This document shows, piece by piece, positions 1 through 10,105 of a stretch of 32,282 bases of DNA. The stretch is from Acidimicrobiales bacterium. GTDB taxonomy: Bacteria > Actinomycetota > Acidimicrobiia > Acidimicrobiales > RAAP-2. Numbering within the stretch: position 1 is the first letter of the stretch; every line of letters starts with the position of its first letter. The notes under the pieces were generated by a model. The model made no database searches, had not been told where the DNA came from, and saw only the letters and a list, made by a program, of their open reading frames with translations. The stretch is from assembly GCA_017883025.1 (NCBI GenBank), contig JADGOH010000011.1:1-32282 (forward strand), read 5' to 3'. Both the position numbers and the translations under genes were made by a program.

Positions 1-167
1 AGGCACCGCTGACCCAGTACGAGAACTACCTGGCCGAGCAGCTGCCGGTCATCTTCCAGCCCAACACGGTGACGGCGCTGACCGAGGTCGCCAAGGGCCT
101 CAGCGGTGCCACGCCGCAGAGTCCGCTGTGGGCCATCAACCCGGAGAACTGGCGCTTCAACGGCTGA
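1..167 (+). CDS. ABC transporter solute-binding protein, family 5 (C-terminal end, partial)
   Basis: The window opens inside a reading frame whose codons begin at position 3 and which ends at TGA 165-167, giving the last 54 residues of a protein. The tail contains an 'NPENW' stretch close to the stop, typical of family 5 (peptide/nickel/dipeptide) extracellular solute-binding proteins. It sits directly upstream of two DppB/DppC-type permeases on the same strand, the usual partner arrangement. In this family the protein is an exported lipoprotein that captures the substrate and hands it to the permease. The signal peptide and binding domains lie outside the window, so substrate cannot be inferred. 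Identification rests mainly on context plus this short tail. Confidence 0.75.
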   Translation, partial: APLTQYENYLAEQLPVIFQPNTVTALTEVAKGLSGATPQSPLWAINPENWRFNG

Positions 168-220
168 CGGGTGACGATGGGCGCACGCCGCCCGTCGAGC
201 CGGCAGCAATGCAGTGAGGC

Positions 221-261
221 AGGGCCCCCGGCCCCGGAGTGTGATCCGGGCCGGGGGTCCT
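221..261 (+). terminator. GC-rich hairpin between binding-protein and permease genes
   Basis: Arms at 221-237 and 246-261 pair over about 16 bp with one bulged C and one G-U pair, around an 8-nt loop. There is no T-run. It lies in the 158-bp gap between the binding-protein stop and the first permease start. It is a candidate partial terminator or 3'-end stabiliser that would keep binding-protein mRNA more abundant than permease mRNA. That role is inference from structure and position. Confidence 0.5.
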
Positions 262-291
262 CCCACATGGAGGCCACCTGCAGATGACCGA

Positions 292-326
292 GGACTGAGG
301 ACGAGGGACTGAGGACGAGGGACTGA
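292..326 (+). repeat. 14-bp tandem repeat, 2.5 copies, covering the permease RBS
   Basis: The unit GGACTGAGGACGAG occurs at 292-305 and 306-319, with a half unit (GGACTGA) at 320-326 running into the ATG at 326. The purine-rich AGGACGAGGG parts act as possible Shine-Dalgarno sequences, so copy number changes would alter the spacing and number of ribosome-binding sites. Confidence 0.85.
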
Positions 327-1279
327 TGATCGGGTACATCATCCGGCGGATCGGACAGGCGCTGATCGTCATCCTGGGTGTTCTCGTGCTGACCTTCCTG
401 CTGGCCCAGCTCATCCCCGGCGGCGAGGCCCGCGCCGTGCTCGGCAGCAAGGCCACCCCGCAGGGCATCCTCCAGTTCAACCAGCGAAACGGTCTCAACG
501 AACCGGTCTGGGTGCAGTTCTGGCACTACCTCCTCGGGGTCTTCCAGGGGAACCTCGGCTACTCCTACAAATACAACCAGGGCGTGACCCAGGTCATCAC
601 GGAGCGGCTCCCGAAGACGCTCACCCTGGTGACTGCGTCCGTCGCCCTGTCATTGGTGATCGCCATTCCACTCGGGATCCTCCAGGTGGTCCGGCGCAAC
701 AAGCCGGTCGACTACGCCATCACGGGCGCCTCGTTCTTCTTCTACGCCATGCCCGACTTCCTGGTCGGGACCCTGCTCATCATCTTCTTCGCCTTCGACC
801 TCAAGTGGTTCCCCGTCGCCCCGCCGTCGGACGCGTCGGCGTGGGCCGTGTTCACCCAGCCACAGGCCTTCGTGCTCCCGATCGTGACCCTGGCGGTCAC
901 CTCGATCGCGTCGTTCAGTCGCTACATGCGGTCGTCGATGATGGACGCCATGGCCGAGGACTACGTGCGCACGGCCCGCGCCAAGGGCGCGGGCAACCAG
1001 CGCGTCCTCTACGGCCACGCGTTGCGCAATGCGCTGATCCCGATCCTCACCCTGCTCGGCCTGTCGCTGCCCGCCATCGTCAGCGGTGCCCTCATCGTCG
1101 AGAACGTCTTCAACTACCCGGGCATGGGTCTCCTGACCGTGCAGTCGGCCTTCAACGACGACATCCCCGTGGTCCTCGGGACCACGCTGGTGATCACCAT
1201 CGCCACGGTGATCGGCTCGTTGCTCGCCGACATTCTCTATGCAGTGGCCGATCCTCGGATCCGCCTCGGAGGTGAGTGA
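326..1279 (+). CDS. ABC transporter permease, DppB/OppB type
   Basis: A 317-residue inner-membrane permease of the peptide/nickel ABC importer family. Hydrophobic segments near residues 9-30, 100-121, 132-156, 182-198, 236-258 and 283-306 fit the family's six-helix fold. The cytoplasmic EAA coupling loop, which docks on the ATPase, is at about 210-231 (EDYVRTARAKGAG...). The N-terminal 'IGYIIRRIGQ' start is typical of DppB/OppB. The ATG at 326 follows purine-rich repeats that can serve as ribosome-binding site. It ends at 1279, and the next permease's GTG starts one base later, so the two are translationally linked. It forms a heterodimer with the downstream permease. The substrate is unknown: peptides are most likely, but nickel or opines are possible. 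Confidence 0.93.
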   Translation: MIGYIIRRIGQALIVILGVLVLTFLLAQLIPGGEARAVLGSKATPQGILQFNQRNGLNEPVWVQFWHYLLGVFQGNLGYSYKYNQGVTQVITERLPKTLTLVTASVALSLVIAIPLGILQVVRRNKPVDYAITGASFFFYAMPDFLVGTLLIIFFAFDLKWFPVAPPSDASAWAVFTQPQAFVLPIVTLAVTSIASFSRYMRSSMMDAMAEDYVRTARAKGAGNQRVLYGHALRNALIPILTLLGLSLPAIVSGALIVENVFNYPGMGLLTVQSAFNDDIPVVLGTTLVITIATVIGSLLADILYAVADPRIRLGGE

Positions 1280-1280
1280 C

Positions 1281-2291
1281 GTGCCCGAACACGGCGACGG
1301 ACGGCTGGACCCGGTCTTCAACGACTTCGAGGCCGAGACGGCGATCCCGATCGGCGGCGGCGAGACCATGCGGGTCGGGGGCATGGACCTGGTCGCCGAG
1401 CCCATACCCGAGGGCGGCGAGGCCCGCTCGGCCGGGGGGAACCTCCGTCAGATGGGCCGGGTCTTCGCCGAAAACAAGCTCGCCGTCGTCAGCGTGGGCG
1501 TGATCGTCTTCATGGTGCTGTTCTGCTTCCTCGGGCCGCACCTGTACCCGACAAACCAGACCAACTCGCAGCTCGCGCTCCAGAACTCGACGCAGAACGC
1601 GCCGCCCGGGAACGGCAACCCGCTCGGGACCGACGAGTCCGGGTTCAACATCCTCGGCCGCCTGATGTTCGGCGGGCAGGCCTCGCTCATCGTGGGTCTC
1701 GCCTCGGCCCTCGTGGCAACGATCATCGGGACCCTCTACGGTGCCATCTCGGGTTTCTTCGGCGGCTGGCTCGACTCACTGCTCATGCGGGTCGTCGACA
1801 TCCTGCTGTCGATCCCTGTCCTGTTCCTCCTGATCGCCCTCGTCACCATCTACCACTCGTCGGAGACGCTGCTCATCCTGGTGATCGCCTTCGTGAGCTG
1901 GCTGGTGCCGGCGCGGCTCATACGCGGGGAGACGCTCACCCTGCGGACGCGCGAGTACGTGCAGGCGGTGCGAGTGATGGGCGGAAGCAACGGGCGCATC
2001 ATCAACCGCCACATCATCCCCAACGCCGTGGGGACGATCGTGGTCTTCGCCACCTTCCAGGTAGCCGACTCGATCCTCCTGCTGGCGGCGCTCGGCTATC
2101 TGGGCCTGGGGGTGCCGTCGCCACAGACCGACTGGGGCACCATGCTCTCCAACGGGGTCAATGCGGCGGGCAACGGCTACTGGTGGCAGATCTACCCGGT
2201 GGGCCTCTGCATCGTGCTCGTGGTGATCGCCTTCAACTACGTGGGCGACGCCCTGCGTGACTCGCTCGAGGTGCGACTCCAGCAACGCTGA
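1281..2291 (+). CDS. ABC transporter permease, DppC/OppC type
   Basis: A 336-residue partner permease. I choose GTG 1281 because GGAGG at 1268-1272 lies 8 nt upstream; an in-frame GTG at 1272 overlaps that Shine-Dalgarno and earlier starts run into the previous gene. An N-terminal cytoplasmic extension of about 55 residues precedes the first membrane helix (about 67-84). The OppC-type extracellular signature is near 113-127 (NPLGTDESGFNILGR). Further helices lie near 134-158, 172-192, 196-211, 252-276 and 303-321. The EAA loop is around 226-247. It pairs with the upstream permease to form the channel. It ends 7 bp from the convergent stop codon of the ATPase gene, so no separate terminator fits between them. 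Confidence 0.93.
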   Translation: MPEHGDGRLDPVFNDFEAETAIPIGGGETMRVGGMDLVAEPIPEGGEARSAGGNLRQMGRVFAENKLAVVSVGVIVFMVLFCFLGPHLYPTNQTNSQLALQNSTQNAPPGNGNPLGTDESGFNILGRLMFGGQASLIVGLASALVATIIGTLYGAISGFFGGWLDSLLMRVVDILLSIPVLFLLIALVTIYHSSETLLILVIAFVSWLVPARLIRGETLTLRTREYVQAVRVMGGSNGRIINRHIIPNAVGTIVVFATFQVADSILLLAALGYLGLGVPSPQTDWGTMLSNGVNAAGNGYWWQIYPVGLCIVLVVIAFNYVGDALRDSLEVRLQQR

Positions 2292-2298
2292 CCGGTGC

Positions 2299-4386
<2,088 letters not shown>

Positions 4387-4392
4387 CGCAGG

Positions 4393-4398
4393 AGTCTA
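4393..4398 (-). promoter_or_regulatory. Leaderless -10 box of the ATPase gene
   Basis: Read on the minus strand this is TAGACT, 6 nt before the ATG at 4386, which would place the transcription start on the start codon. No Shine-Dalgarno precedes this ATG. The same TAGACT-N6-ATG arrangement occurs at the marR gene. A near-palindrome CCGGTTGACCGG lies just upstream. No clear -35 box is seen. Confidence 0.5.
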
Positions 4399-4486
4399 GC
4401 GAACGCCCCCGGTTGACCGGGGTGCCCGGTGCCCCCGATGGCAGGCGCCCGACGTGCCGTCCGCCGGGCCCCACCGGTGCCGCCGG

Positions 4487-5608
4487 TCAGACGGTGACCT
4501 CGGCCTGGAGCCGCTCGGTCGCCTCGATGAACTCCTCGACCATCGAGAACACGACGTCCTTGGCCTTGCGCACCGTCGTCGCCCTGCCGATCACCTGGCC
4601 GCAGGGGTTGAAGTTCACGTCGCGGGCCTGCTCGGGGTAGCGGTGCCCGCGCGAGACGGCCTCGATGGCCACCATCATCTGGAGGGGCATGGGGAGCGGA
4701 TCCGGCGTGTCCTCGGCCTCCCACGCGTCGGTCCAGTCGTTGCGCAGCATCCGGCACGGCTTGCCGGTGAACGAGCGGGACCGGACCGTGTCGCGGCTGG
4801 AGGCGGCCAGGTAGGTCTCCATCTGCTTCGGCGGGATGTCGGCCTCCTCGACGGTGAGCCACAAGGTCCCCGACCACACGCCCTGGGCGCCGAGGGCGAG
4901 CGCCGCGGCCATCTGCCGGCCGCTGCCGACTCCGCCGGCGGCGAGCACCGGGATGGGGGAGACGGCGTCGATGACCTCGGGCCACAGCACGATGCTCCCG
5001 ACGTCGCCGGTGTGGCCGCCGCCCTCGGACCCCTGGCAGATGATGAAGTCGAGCCCGGCCGCCTTGTGGTTGAGCGCGTGCTTGACCGACCCAGCCAGCG
5101 CCCCGATCAGCAGGCCGGCACCCTGCACCTTCTCGATGACGTCTGCGGGCGGCGTGCCCAGAGCGTTGGCGATCAGCTTCACGTTCGGGTGACGCAGGGC
5201 GACGTCGATGAGCCCGGCGGCGTGGGCCGCGGTCCAGCCGATCATCCCGTTGGAGGTCCGCTCGTCCTCCGGGATCTCCGGCACGCCGTGGTCGGCCAGG
5301 ATCTTCATGGCGAACTCCTTGTGCTGGGCGGGCACCAGGCCGCGGATCTGGGCCTCGAGCTTGTCGGGGTCCATCTCGTCCATGCCCTCGTACTTGGCGG
5401 GGATCACGATGTCGACCCCGTACGGCTTGTCGCCCACATGCTCGTCGATCCAGGTCAACTCGACCTCGAGCTGCTCGGGGGTGAAGGCGATGGCCCCGAG
5501 GACGCCGATCCCGCCGGCGTTGGTGACCGCGGCGACGACGTCGCGGCAGTGGGTGAAGGCGAAGATGGGGAATTCGATGCCGAGTCGGTCGCAGATCTCG
5601 GTGTGCAT
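4487..5608 (-). CDS. Nitronate monooxygenase family flavoprotein
   Basis: A 373-residue TIM-barrel FMN enzyme of the nitronate monooxygenase / 2-nitropropane dioxygenase family. Visible motifs are the N-terminal 'LGIEFPIFAFTHCRDVVAAV' strand, the flavin-binding GSEGGGHTG loop at 193-201 with the family's conserved His199, and 'VLAAGGVGSGRQMAAALALGA' at 221-241, the phosphate-binding strand. I start at ATG 5608 because AGGAG lies 8 nt upstream; a longer frame to 5716 would overlap the tetR gene and has a Pro-rich non-family start. That Shine-Dalgarno overlaps the tetR stop, so tetR and this gene form an operon. Relatives in actinobacteria are often annotated as nitronate oxidases, but some act as flavin reductases in steroid-ring catabolism (IpdC). 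The true substrate is therefore open. Confidence 0.88.
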   Translation of the reverse strand: MHTEICDRLGIEFPIFAFTHCRDVVAAVTNAGGIGVLGAIAFTPEQLEVELTWIDEHVGDKPYGVDIVIPAKYEGMDEMDPDKLEAQIRGLVPAQHKEFAMKILADHGVPEIPEDERTSNGMIGWTAAHAAGLIDVALRHPNVKLIANALGTPPADVIEKVQGAGLLIGALAGSVKHALNHKAAGLDFIICQGSEGGGHTGDVGSIVLWPEVIDAVSPIPVLAAGGVGSGRQMAAALALGAQGVWSGTLWLTVEEADIPPKQMETYLAASSRDTVRSRSFTGKPCRMLRNDWTDAWEAEDTPDPLPMPLQMMVAIEAVSRGHRYPEQARDVNFNPCGQVIGRATTVRKAKDVVFSMVEEFIEATERLQAEVTV

Positions 5609-5618
5609 GGCGGGTCTC

Positions 5619-6290
5619 CTAGTTGCTGGGTGGTCGGTCGGGACGGGTGGAGGTGCTGCGGTCGGATGCGCGGTGGTCGTCGGCGGTCGGCAGGCCCACC
5701 AGGGCGGCCAGCCCACGGAGTGCGAGGTCGTCGGGGACGGTGTCGGGGTCGAGCCGCTTCTGCAGGGCGAGCCCGGTCAGCAACGCCTTGATGAGCACGG
5801 CCAACTCCTCGGGCGGGGCCGCCGGGGTCGCGCCGACCGACGAGGTCCAGGCGTCGATACGCCGGGCGCTGTAGCGAAGGGCCTCGGCATTGCGGACCCG
5901 GACGACGTCGGCCACCTCGGGATCGCGCGCGGCGCGCAGCCACAGCTCGTGCTCGAGCACCGGCCACCGAGCGGATTCCCGGTCGGAGGTGTCGGACACG
6001 TTGGCCCACACGGCGCCGAGCTGGCCGGCGGGGGAGTCCGTCACGGCCACCTCGGCCAGGAGCACGGTGAGTACGGAGTCCTTCCACAAGTCCAGCAGGG
6101 CGAGCAGCAGGCCCTGCTTGGACCCGAAGTGGGCATAGACGGCGCCCGACGTGCGCCCGGCGGCCTCGGCCACGGCGTCGACCGACACGGCGTCGACGCC
6201 CTGGTCGGCGAAGAGCTCGGCGGCCGCGGCCAGCAGGCGTGCTCGCGTCTCCGCCTTCCGTTCCCCCTGCGTCCTGGCCATGCGCTCCAT
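5619..6290 (-). CDS. TetR family transcriptional regulator
   Basis: A 223-residue one-component regulator. The N-terminal TetR DNA-binding domain spans roughly residues 12-60, with the helix-turn-helix at about 36-56 (VSVDAVAEAAGRTSGAVYAHF), followed by the 'GSKQGLLLALLDLW' segment typical of the family. The C-terminal ligand domain is diverse and gives no substrate clue. The start could be ATG 6290 or ATG 6281 (residue 4); neither has a strong Shine-Dalgarno. It is the first gene of a minus-strand pair with the nitronate-monooxygenase-family gene and is divergent from the aldehyde dehydrogenase gene. It therefore probably controls both directions (inference). A promoter TTGCAT-17-TAGGTT lies upstream at 6320-6348. 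Confidence 0.92.
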   Translation of the reverse strand: MERMARTQGERKAETRARLLAAAAELFADQGVDAVSVDAVAEAAGRTSGAVYAHFGSKQGLLLALLDLWKDSVLTVLLAEVAVTDSPAGQLGAVWANVSDTSDRESARWPVLEHELWLRAARDPEVADVVRVRNAEALRYSARRIDAWTSSVGATPAAPPEELAVLIKALLTGLALQKRLDPDTVPDDLALRGLAALVGLPTADDHRASDRSTSTRPDRPPSN

Positions 6291-6319
6291 CCGTGCTCTG
6301 CTCGTCGGCTGCGGGGGTG

Positions 6320-6348
6320 AACCTACTTATATCGGAAGCGTTATGCAA
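6320..6348 (-). promoter_or_regulatory. Promoter of tetR / nitronate monooxygenase operon
   Basis: On the minus strand, TTGCAT (6348-6343) and TAGGTT (6325-6320) are separated by 17 nt. The predicted start near 6313 leaves a leader of about 23 nt before ATG 6290. This is the only AT-rich patch in the 273-bp intergenic region. The rest of that region holds the inverted repeat at 6462-6501 and the aldehyde dehydrogenase promoter. Confidence 0.55.
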
Positions 6349-6461
6349 CTGGTCCGAACGTCGGGATCAGCCGTCGGGCCGGGGCGGGATGCACGAATCC
6401 ACTTCCCGGAACGAACTGATCAGGAGAATCATCATCAGAACCCGCCACCGCCTGCATCCGA

Positions 6462-6501
6462 CTGCCCGGTGCCGGCCCGGTCACGGCCCGGCACCGGGCA
6501 G
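6462..6501. promoter_or_regulatory. Perfect 14-bp inverted repeat in the tetR / aldehyde dehydrogenase gap
   Basis: CTGCCCGGTGCCGG (6462-6475) and its exact reverse complement (6488-6501) flank 12 nt. The right arm occupies the -35 position of the proposed aldehyde dehydrogenase promoter (-10 at 6519-6524). It could be an operator for the divergent TetR, or an RNA hairpin if transcription starts further upstream. Which one cannot be decided from sequence. Confidence 0.7.
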
Positions 6502-6518
6502 CCACTCGGCGCGGCCCC

Positions 6519-6524
6519 TACAGT
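6519..6524 (+). promoter_or_regulatory. -10 box of aldehyde dehydrogenase gene
   Basis: TACAGT matches the TANNNT actinobacterial -10 pattern. A start near 6531 would give a leader of about 33 nt containing the AAGGGAG ribosome-binding site of ATG 6564. No good -35 box is seen; the position is filled by the right arm of the inverted repeat. Confidence 0.45.
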
Positions 6525-6563
6525 GGACTGGTCCCCGGAATTTCCGACCTGCAAGGGAGCACC

Positions 6564-7994
6564 ATGGCCACGCACGAGACCACCCGCGATTCGCTCTACA
6601 TCGACGGGGCCTGGGTGCCCTCCGACGGCTCCGGCGCGATCAGCGTCATCGATTCGACCACCGAAGCCGTCATGGGAACGGTGCCCGAAGGGACGTCCGG
6701 CGACGTCGACCGGGCCGTCGCTGCGGCCCAGGCCGCCTTCCCGGCGTGGTCGGCGCTTCCGGTGGCCGAGCGCACCGCCTACCTGAGCAAGGTGGCCGAG
6801 GCCCTGGGCGCCCGCATGGACTCCCTCGCCGACCTCATCACCCACGAGGTGGGCATGCCGAAGGTGCTGTCCCAGCTCGTCCAGGTCGGCCTGCCGCTCA
6901 ACTCGTTCGCGACGGCCGCTCAGGTGGCGACCGACTTCACCTGGGAGCAGGAGGTGGGCAACTCGCTCATCGTCCGCGAGCCCATCGGGGTGGTCGGCTG
7001 CATCACCCCGTGGAACTACCCGCTCCATCAGATCGCCGCCAAGGTCGCCCCGGCGCTCGCCGCCGGCTGCACCGTCGTGGTGAAGCCCAGTGAGGTGGCG
7101 CCGCTCAACGCCTTCGTGCTGGCCGACATCATGGACGAGGTCGGCCTGCCTGCCGGTGTCTTCAACCTGGTCACCGGGTTCGGTCCCGTCGTTGGCGAGG
7201 CCATCGCCGCCCACCCGGACGTCGACATGGTCTCCTTCACCGGTTCGACCCGGGCCGGCAAGCGGGTCACCGAGGTGGCAGCGGGCACGGTCAAGCGGGT
7301 GGCCCTCGAGCTCGGTGGCAAGTCGGCCAACGTGATCCTGCCCGACGCCGACCTGGCCACCGCAGTTCCCGATGGCGTGGGCAAGTGCTACCTCAACTCC
7401 GGCCAGACCTGCAGCGCCCTGACCCGCATGCTCGTGCCGCGGGAGCGCCTGGCCGAGGCCGAGGAGCTGGCTCGCACTGCAGCGGAGTCCTTCACCCCCG
7501 GCGACCCGTTCGACCCGGCCACCCGGCTCGGCCCCCTGGTGTCGGCCGCCCAGCGCGATCGGGTGCGCATGTTCATCGACAAGGGACTGGGCGAGGGAGC
7601 CAGGCTGGTGACCGGCGGCGCCGAGTCCCCCGAGGGCCTGGAGTCCGGCTTCTTCGTGGCTCCGACGGTGTTCTCCGGCGTCACCCGCGACATGACCATC
7701 GCCCGTGAGGAAATCTTCGGCCCCGTCCTGGTGATCATGCCCTACGACTCGGAGGAGGAGGCGGTCGAGATCGCCAACGACACCGACTACGGGCTGGCCG
7801 GCGGCGTGTGGTCGGGCGACCCCGAGCACGCAAAGGCCGTCGCCCGCAAGCTCCGCACCGGTCAGGTCGAGGTGAACGGGGGATCGTTCAACCCGATGGC
7901 GCCGTTCGGCGGCTACAAGCAGTCGGGGAACGGTCGCGAGTTCGGTTCCTTCGGCCTCGAGGAGTTCCTCGAGGTGAAGGCCATGCAGCTCTGA
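6564..7994 (+). CDS. NAD(P)-dependent aldehyde dehydrogenase
   Basis: A 476-residue cytosolic enzyme that oxidises an aldehyde to the acid with NAD(P)+. Typical ALDH landmarks are in order: PWNYP 149-153 (transition-state Asn151), KPSE 174-177 (cofactor binding), FTGSTRAG 225-232 (Rossmann turn), ELGGKS 249-254 with general base Glu249, the catalytic cysteine Cys283 in 'NSGQTCSA', EEIFGPV near 389-395, and the C-terminal '[13 protein letters not shown]'. Length is normal. ATG 6564 has AAGGGAG five nt upstream. The gene stands alone on + and converges on a minus-strand oxidoreductase cluster; the divergent TetR is its likely regulator. The specific substrate is not predictable. The 64-bp gap after it contains no convincing terminator. 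Confidence 0.95.
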   Translation: MATHETTRDSLYIDGAWVPSDGSGAISVIDSTTEAVMGTVPEGTSGDVDRAVAAAQAAFPAWSALPVAERTAYLSKVAEALGARMDSLADLITHEVGMPKVLSQLVQVGLPLNSFATAAQVATDFTWEQEVGNSLIVREPIGVVGCITPWNYPLHQIAAKVAPALAAGCTVVVKPSEVAPLNAFVLADIMDEVGLPAGVFNLVTGFGPVVGEAIAAHPDVDMVSFTGSTRAGKRVTEVAAGTVKRVALELGGKSANVILPDADLATAVPDGVGKCYLNSGQTCSALTRMLVPRERLAEAEELARTAAESFTPGDPFDPATRLGPLVSAAQRDRVRMFIDKGLGEGARLVTGGAESPEGLESGFFVAPTVFSGVTRDMTIAREEIFGPVLVIMPYDSEEEAVEIANDTDYGLAGGVWSGDPEHAKAVARKLRTGQVEVNGGSFNPMAPFGGYKQSGNGREFGSFGLEEFLEVKAMQL

Positions 7995-8058
7995 CCGGAC
8001 CGAGACTCCGGGCGGCACCGCACCGGACCCGCTCGCGGCGTCGTCCTGTGGGGCGCCG

Positions 8059-9234
8059 TCAGAAGCCGAACTGGTCCTCGGCCAGGCCGAGGTAGATCCG
8101 TGCCGCGTCGGTGTAGGTCTTCTCGCCGATGAAGACGTGCTGGGTGCCCGTGTAGAGGTCCCGGAACGCCCGTTCGAGCCGCGTCCCCTCGCGGATGGCC
8201 GACGTGCCGGCGGCCAGGTGCGCCCACTGGACGACCTCGCGGCTGGCCTCGGTGGCGTAGGTGGCGGCGACCCGCAGGTCGGCCCGCATCGTCGGGGTCA
8301 GGTCGCCCCCGTCGAGGACGAACCGCTCGGCCCCGGCGAAGGCGTCGAGTACGAGGAGTCGGGCCGCCTTCCACATGGCGGTGTGGTGGGACAGGCCGCG
8401 CTGAAAGGTGGCCCGGTTGGCCAGCGCCCCGTCGTCGCCCATCCGGACCTTGGTCATGGCCAGTTCGCTCACATCGTCGAGCATGCTCTTCGCCACGCCC
8501 AGCGCCCACGAGGCGTGCCCGGCTGCTGTCATCGGGATCAGGCCCATGCGGAACGCAGCGGAGCGGCCCCGCTCGGGGGACCGGGTGAACAGTTGGAAGG
8601 TCCGCGCCTCGGGCACGAGCACGTCGGCCACGTTGTAGTCGTAGCTGCCGGTGCCCTTCAGACCTTGCACGTGCCAGCCGTCGGTGAAGGTGATCTCCTC
8701 ACGGGGGATCACGGCGACGAGCAGCGGCGGTATGCCGTCGTCGCCGATGACCAGCTCACCGTCGACCGTGGGCATGAACCCGGCGGCCACGTACTCGGCG
8801 TGCCCGGTGCCCGACCCGAAGTTCCAGGCCCCGGTGATCCGGTAGCCGCCGTCGACGGTCTCGCCGAGCCCGTTCGGGAAGAACTGGCCCCCGACGGTCA
8901 CCCGGTTGCCGTGGTCGGTGAACACCTCGGCGAACCCATCGGCCGGGAGGTAGGCGGCGCAGGCGGCGGCCGACGGCAGGTTGGCGATGCCGATCCAGCC
9001 CAGCGAGCCGTCCTGCCACGCCAGCTCGATCCACGTGTCGATCATCTCAGCGAACGTCGGCTCCGACCCGCCGGCCTCGACCGGGTTGAACAGCTGCATC
9101 AGGCCGCTGTCCCAGAGTGCGGTCACCGTGCGGTCGGTCATCGTGCGGTCGGCCTCGCACGCCGAGGCCTCCTGGGCGGAGAGCTCCCGCAACGTGCGGG
9201 CCACATCGGGCCCGTGCAGTGCCGTGGTGGTCAC
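8059..9234 (-). CDS. Acyl-CoA dehydrogenase-fold flavoprotein, possibly a flavin-dependent monooxygenase
   Basis: A 391-residue member of the acyl-CoA dehydrogenase superfamily. The middle part (about 100-215) has the beta-domain features 'GGQFFPNG', 'ITGAWNFGSGTGHAEY' and 'GLKGTGSYDYNV'. The C-terminal part ends in an arginine/histidine segment 'RDLYTGTQHVFIGEKTY' (358-374, His366). This is characteristic of the 'type 2' C-terminal domain found in oxygenases such as HsaA, HpaB-like and DszC proteins rather than classical fatty acyl dehydrogenases. It may therefore hydroxylate a ring with reduced flavin supplied by a separate reductase, none of which is encoded nearby. Start is GTG 9234, overlapping the SDR stop as GTGA, so translation is coupled. 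Dehydrogenase activity remains possible. Confidence 0.85.
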   Translation of the reverse strand: MTTTALHGPDVARTLRELSAQEASACEADRTMTDRTVTALWDSGLMQLFNPVEAGGSEPTFAEMIDTWIELAWQDGSLGWIGIANLPSAAACAAYLPADGFAEVFTDHGNRVTVGGQFFPNGLGETVDGGYRITGAWNFGSGTGHAEYVAAGFMPTVDGELVIGDDGIPPLLVAVIPREEITFTDGWHVQGLKGTGSYDYNVADVLVPEARTFQLFTRSPERGRSAAFRMGLIPMTAAGHASWALGVAKSMLDDVSELAMTKVRMGDDGALANRATFQRGLSHHTAMWKAARLLVLDAFAGAERFVLDGGDLTPTMRADLRVAATYATEASREVVQWAHLAAGTSAIREGTRLERAFRDLYTGTQHVFIGEKTYTDAARIYLGLAEDQFGF

Positions 9235-9980
9235 ATCAGCCCGATCTGCTCGAGCAGGCCAACCCGCAGGCCTGCGGTGAAGCCGCCGTCGACGACGAGG
9301 GCGTGTCCGGTGACGAACGACGCGTCCTCGGAGGCGAGGAAGGCTGCGGCTGCGGCGATCTCCTCCGGCCGCCCGAAGCGGCCGAGGAGGTGCTCGTCAC
9401 GCAGTGCGGTGCGGTAGAGCTCGAGCCCGTCGGCATCGGTCACGTCACGCAGCAGCGGTGTGTCGATGCCGCCCGGGCAGATGCAGTTGACCCGGATGCC
9501 GCGCCGCCCGTAGTCGATGGCCATCGACTTGGTCAGCATGACCACGCCGCCCTTGGAGGCGTTGTAGGCGCTCCCGCCCTCGGTCCCCTCGATGCCCTCG
9601 ATGCTGGCGATGTTGACGATGGACCCGCTGCCCTGGGCGAGCATGTGGATGGAGGCGTACTTGTCGACGATGAAGGTGCCCTTCATGTTGACGTCGACGA
9701 CCCGGTCCCACTCGTCGGCGTCGAGGAGGTGGACCGGGCCGCCTCCGGCGACGCCGGCACAGTGGACGACCGAGTCGAGGCGGCCGTGCCGGGCGACCAC
9801 GTCGGCAAAGGCGTCGCGGACCGCCGGCTCGTCCCGCACGTCGAGGACATAGTCCACGCCCTCGGTCACGTCCATGGTGGCGACGGTGGCACCCTCCTCG
9901 GCCAGCCGGACGGCGGTGGCCGCACCGATGCCCGACGCACCTCCCGTCACCACAGCGACCGTGCCGTCGAGTCGTCCCAT
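9231..9980 (-). CDS. Short-chain dehydrogenase/reductase (SDR)
   Basis: A 249-residue classical SDR oxidoreductase. The cofactor turn TGGASGIG is at 12-19, Asp37 follows the second strand and suggests NAD(H) preference, and HCAG (73-76) stands where NNAG is usual. The catalytic set is Ser126, Tyr139 and Lys143 (YNASK), followed by the CPGGIDTP segment near 177. The C-terminus carries the family's 'ASFVTGHALVVDGGF'. ATG 9980 follows GGGGGAG with 5-nt spacing. It is the first gene of a two-gene unit with the acyl-CoA-dehydrogenase-fold protein (GTGA overlap) and has its own promoter at 10036-10065. It probably oxidises a secondary alcohol in a catabolic route; the substrate is unknown. Confidence 0.95.
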   Translation of the reverse strand: MGRLDGTVAVVTGGASGIGAATAVRLAEEGATVATMDVTEGVDYVLDVRDEPAVRDAFADVVARHGRLDSVVHCAGVAGGGPVHLLDADEWDRVVDVNMKGTFIVDKYASIHMLAQGSGSIVNIASIEGIEGTEGGSAYNASKGGVVMLTKSMAIDYGRRGIRVNCICPGGIDTPLLRDVTDADGLELYRTALRDEHLLGRFGRPEEIAAAAAFLASEDASFVTGHALVVDGGFTAGLRVGLLEQIGLM

Positions 9981-10003
9981 CGATACTCCCCCTTGCGGTC
10001 AGC

Positions 10004-10023
10004 GCCGGGCGTCGTCGCCCGGC
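10004..10023. terminator. 8-bp hairpin between NTF2-like gene and SDR gene
   Basis: GCCGGGCG and CGCCCGGC form a perfect 8-bp stem with loop TCGT. It lies downstream of the NTF2-like gene (minus strand) and inside the predicted SDR leader, so it could end upstream transcripts or act in the SDR 5' leader. There is no T-run. Confidence 0.45.
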
Positions 10024-10035
10024 TCCGGTCGTCCG

Positions 10036-10065
10036 AACCTACGAGGGGGCGGTCACACCGGTCAA
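10036..10065 (-). promoter_or_regulatory. Promoter of the SDR operon
   Basis: Minus-strand TTGACC (10065-10060) and TAGGTT (10041-10036) are 18 nt apart, one of the best -35/-10 pairs in the window. The predicted start near 10029 gives a leader of about 49 nt carrying the hairpin at 10004-10023. Confidence 0.55.
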
Positions 10066-10105
10066 GGGAGGATGGCCGGACCGACCGCGCTCCGCCGGAC
10101 CCGAC

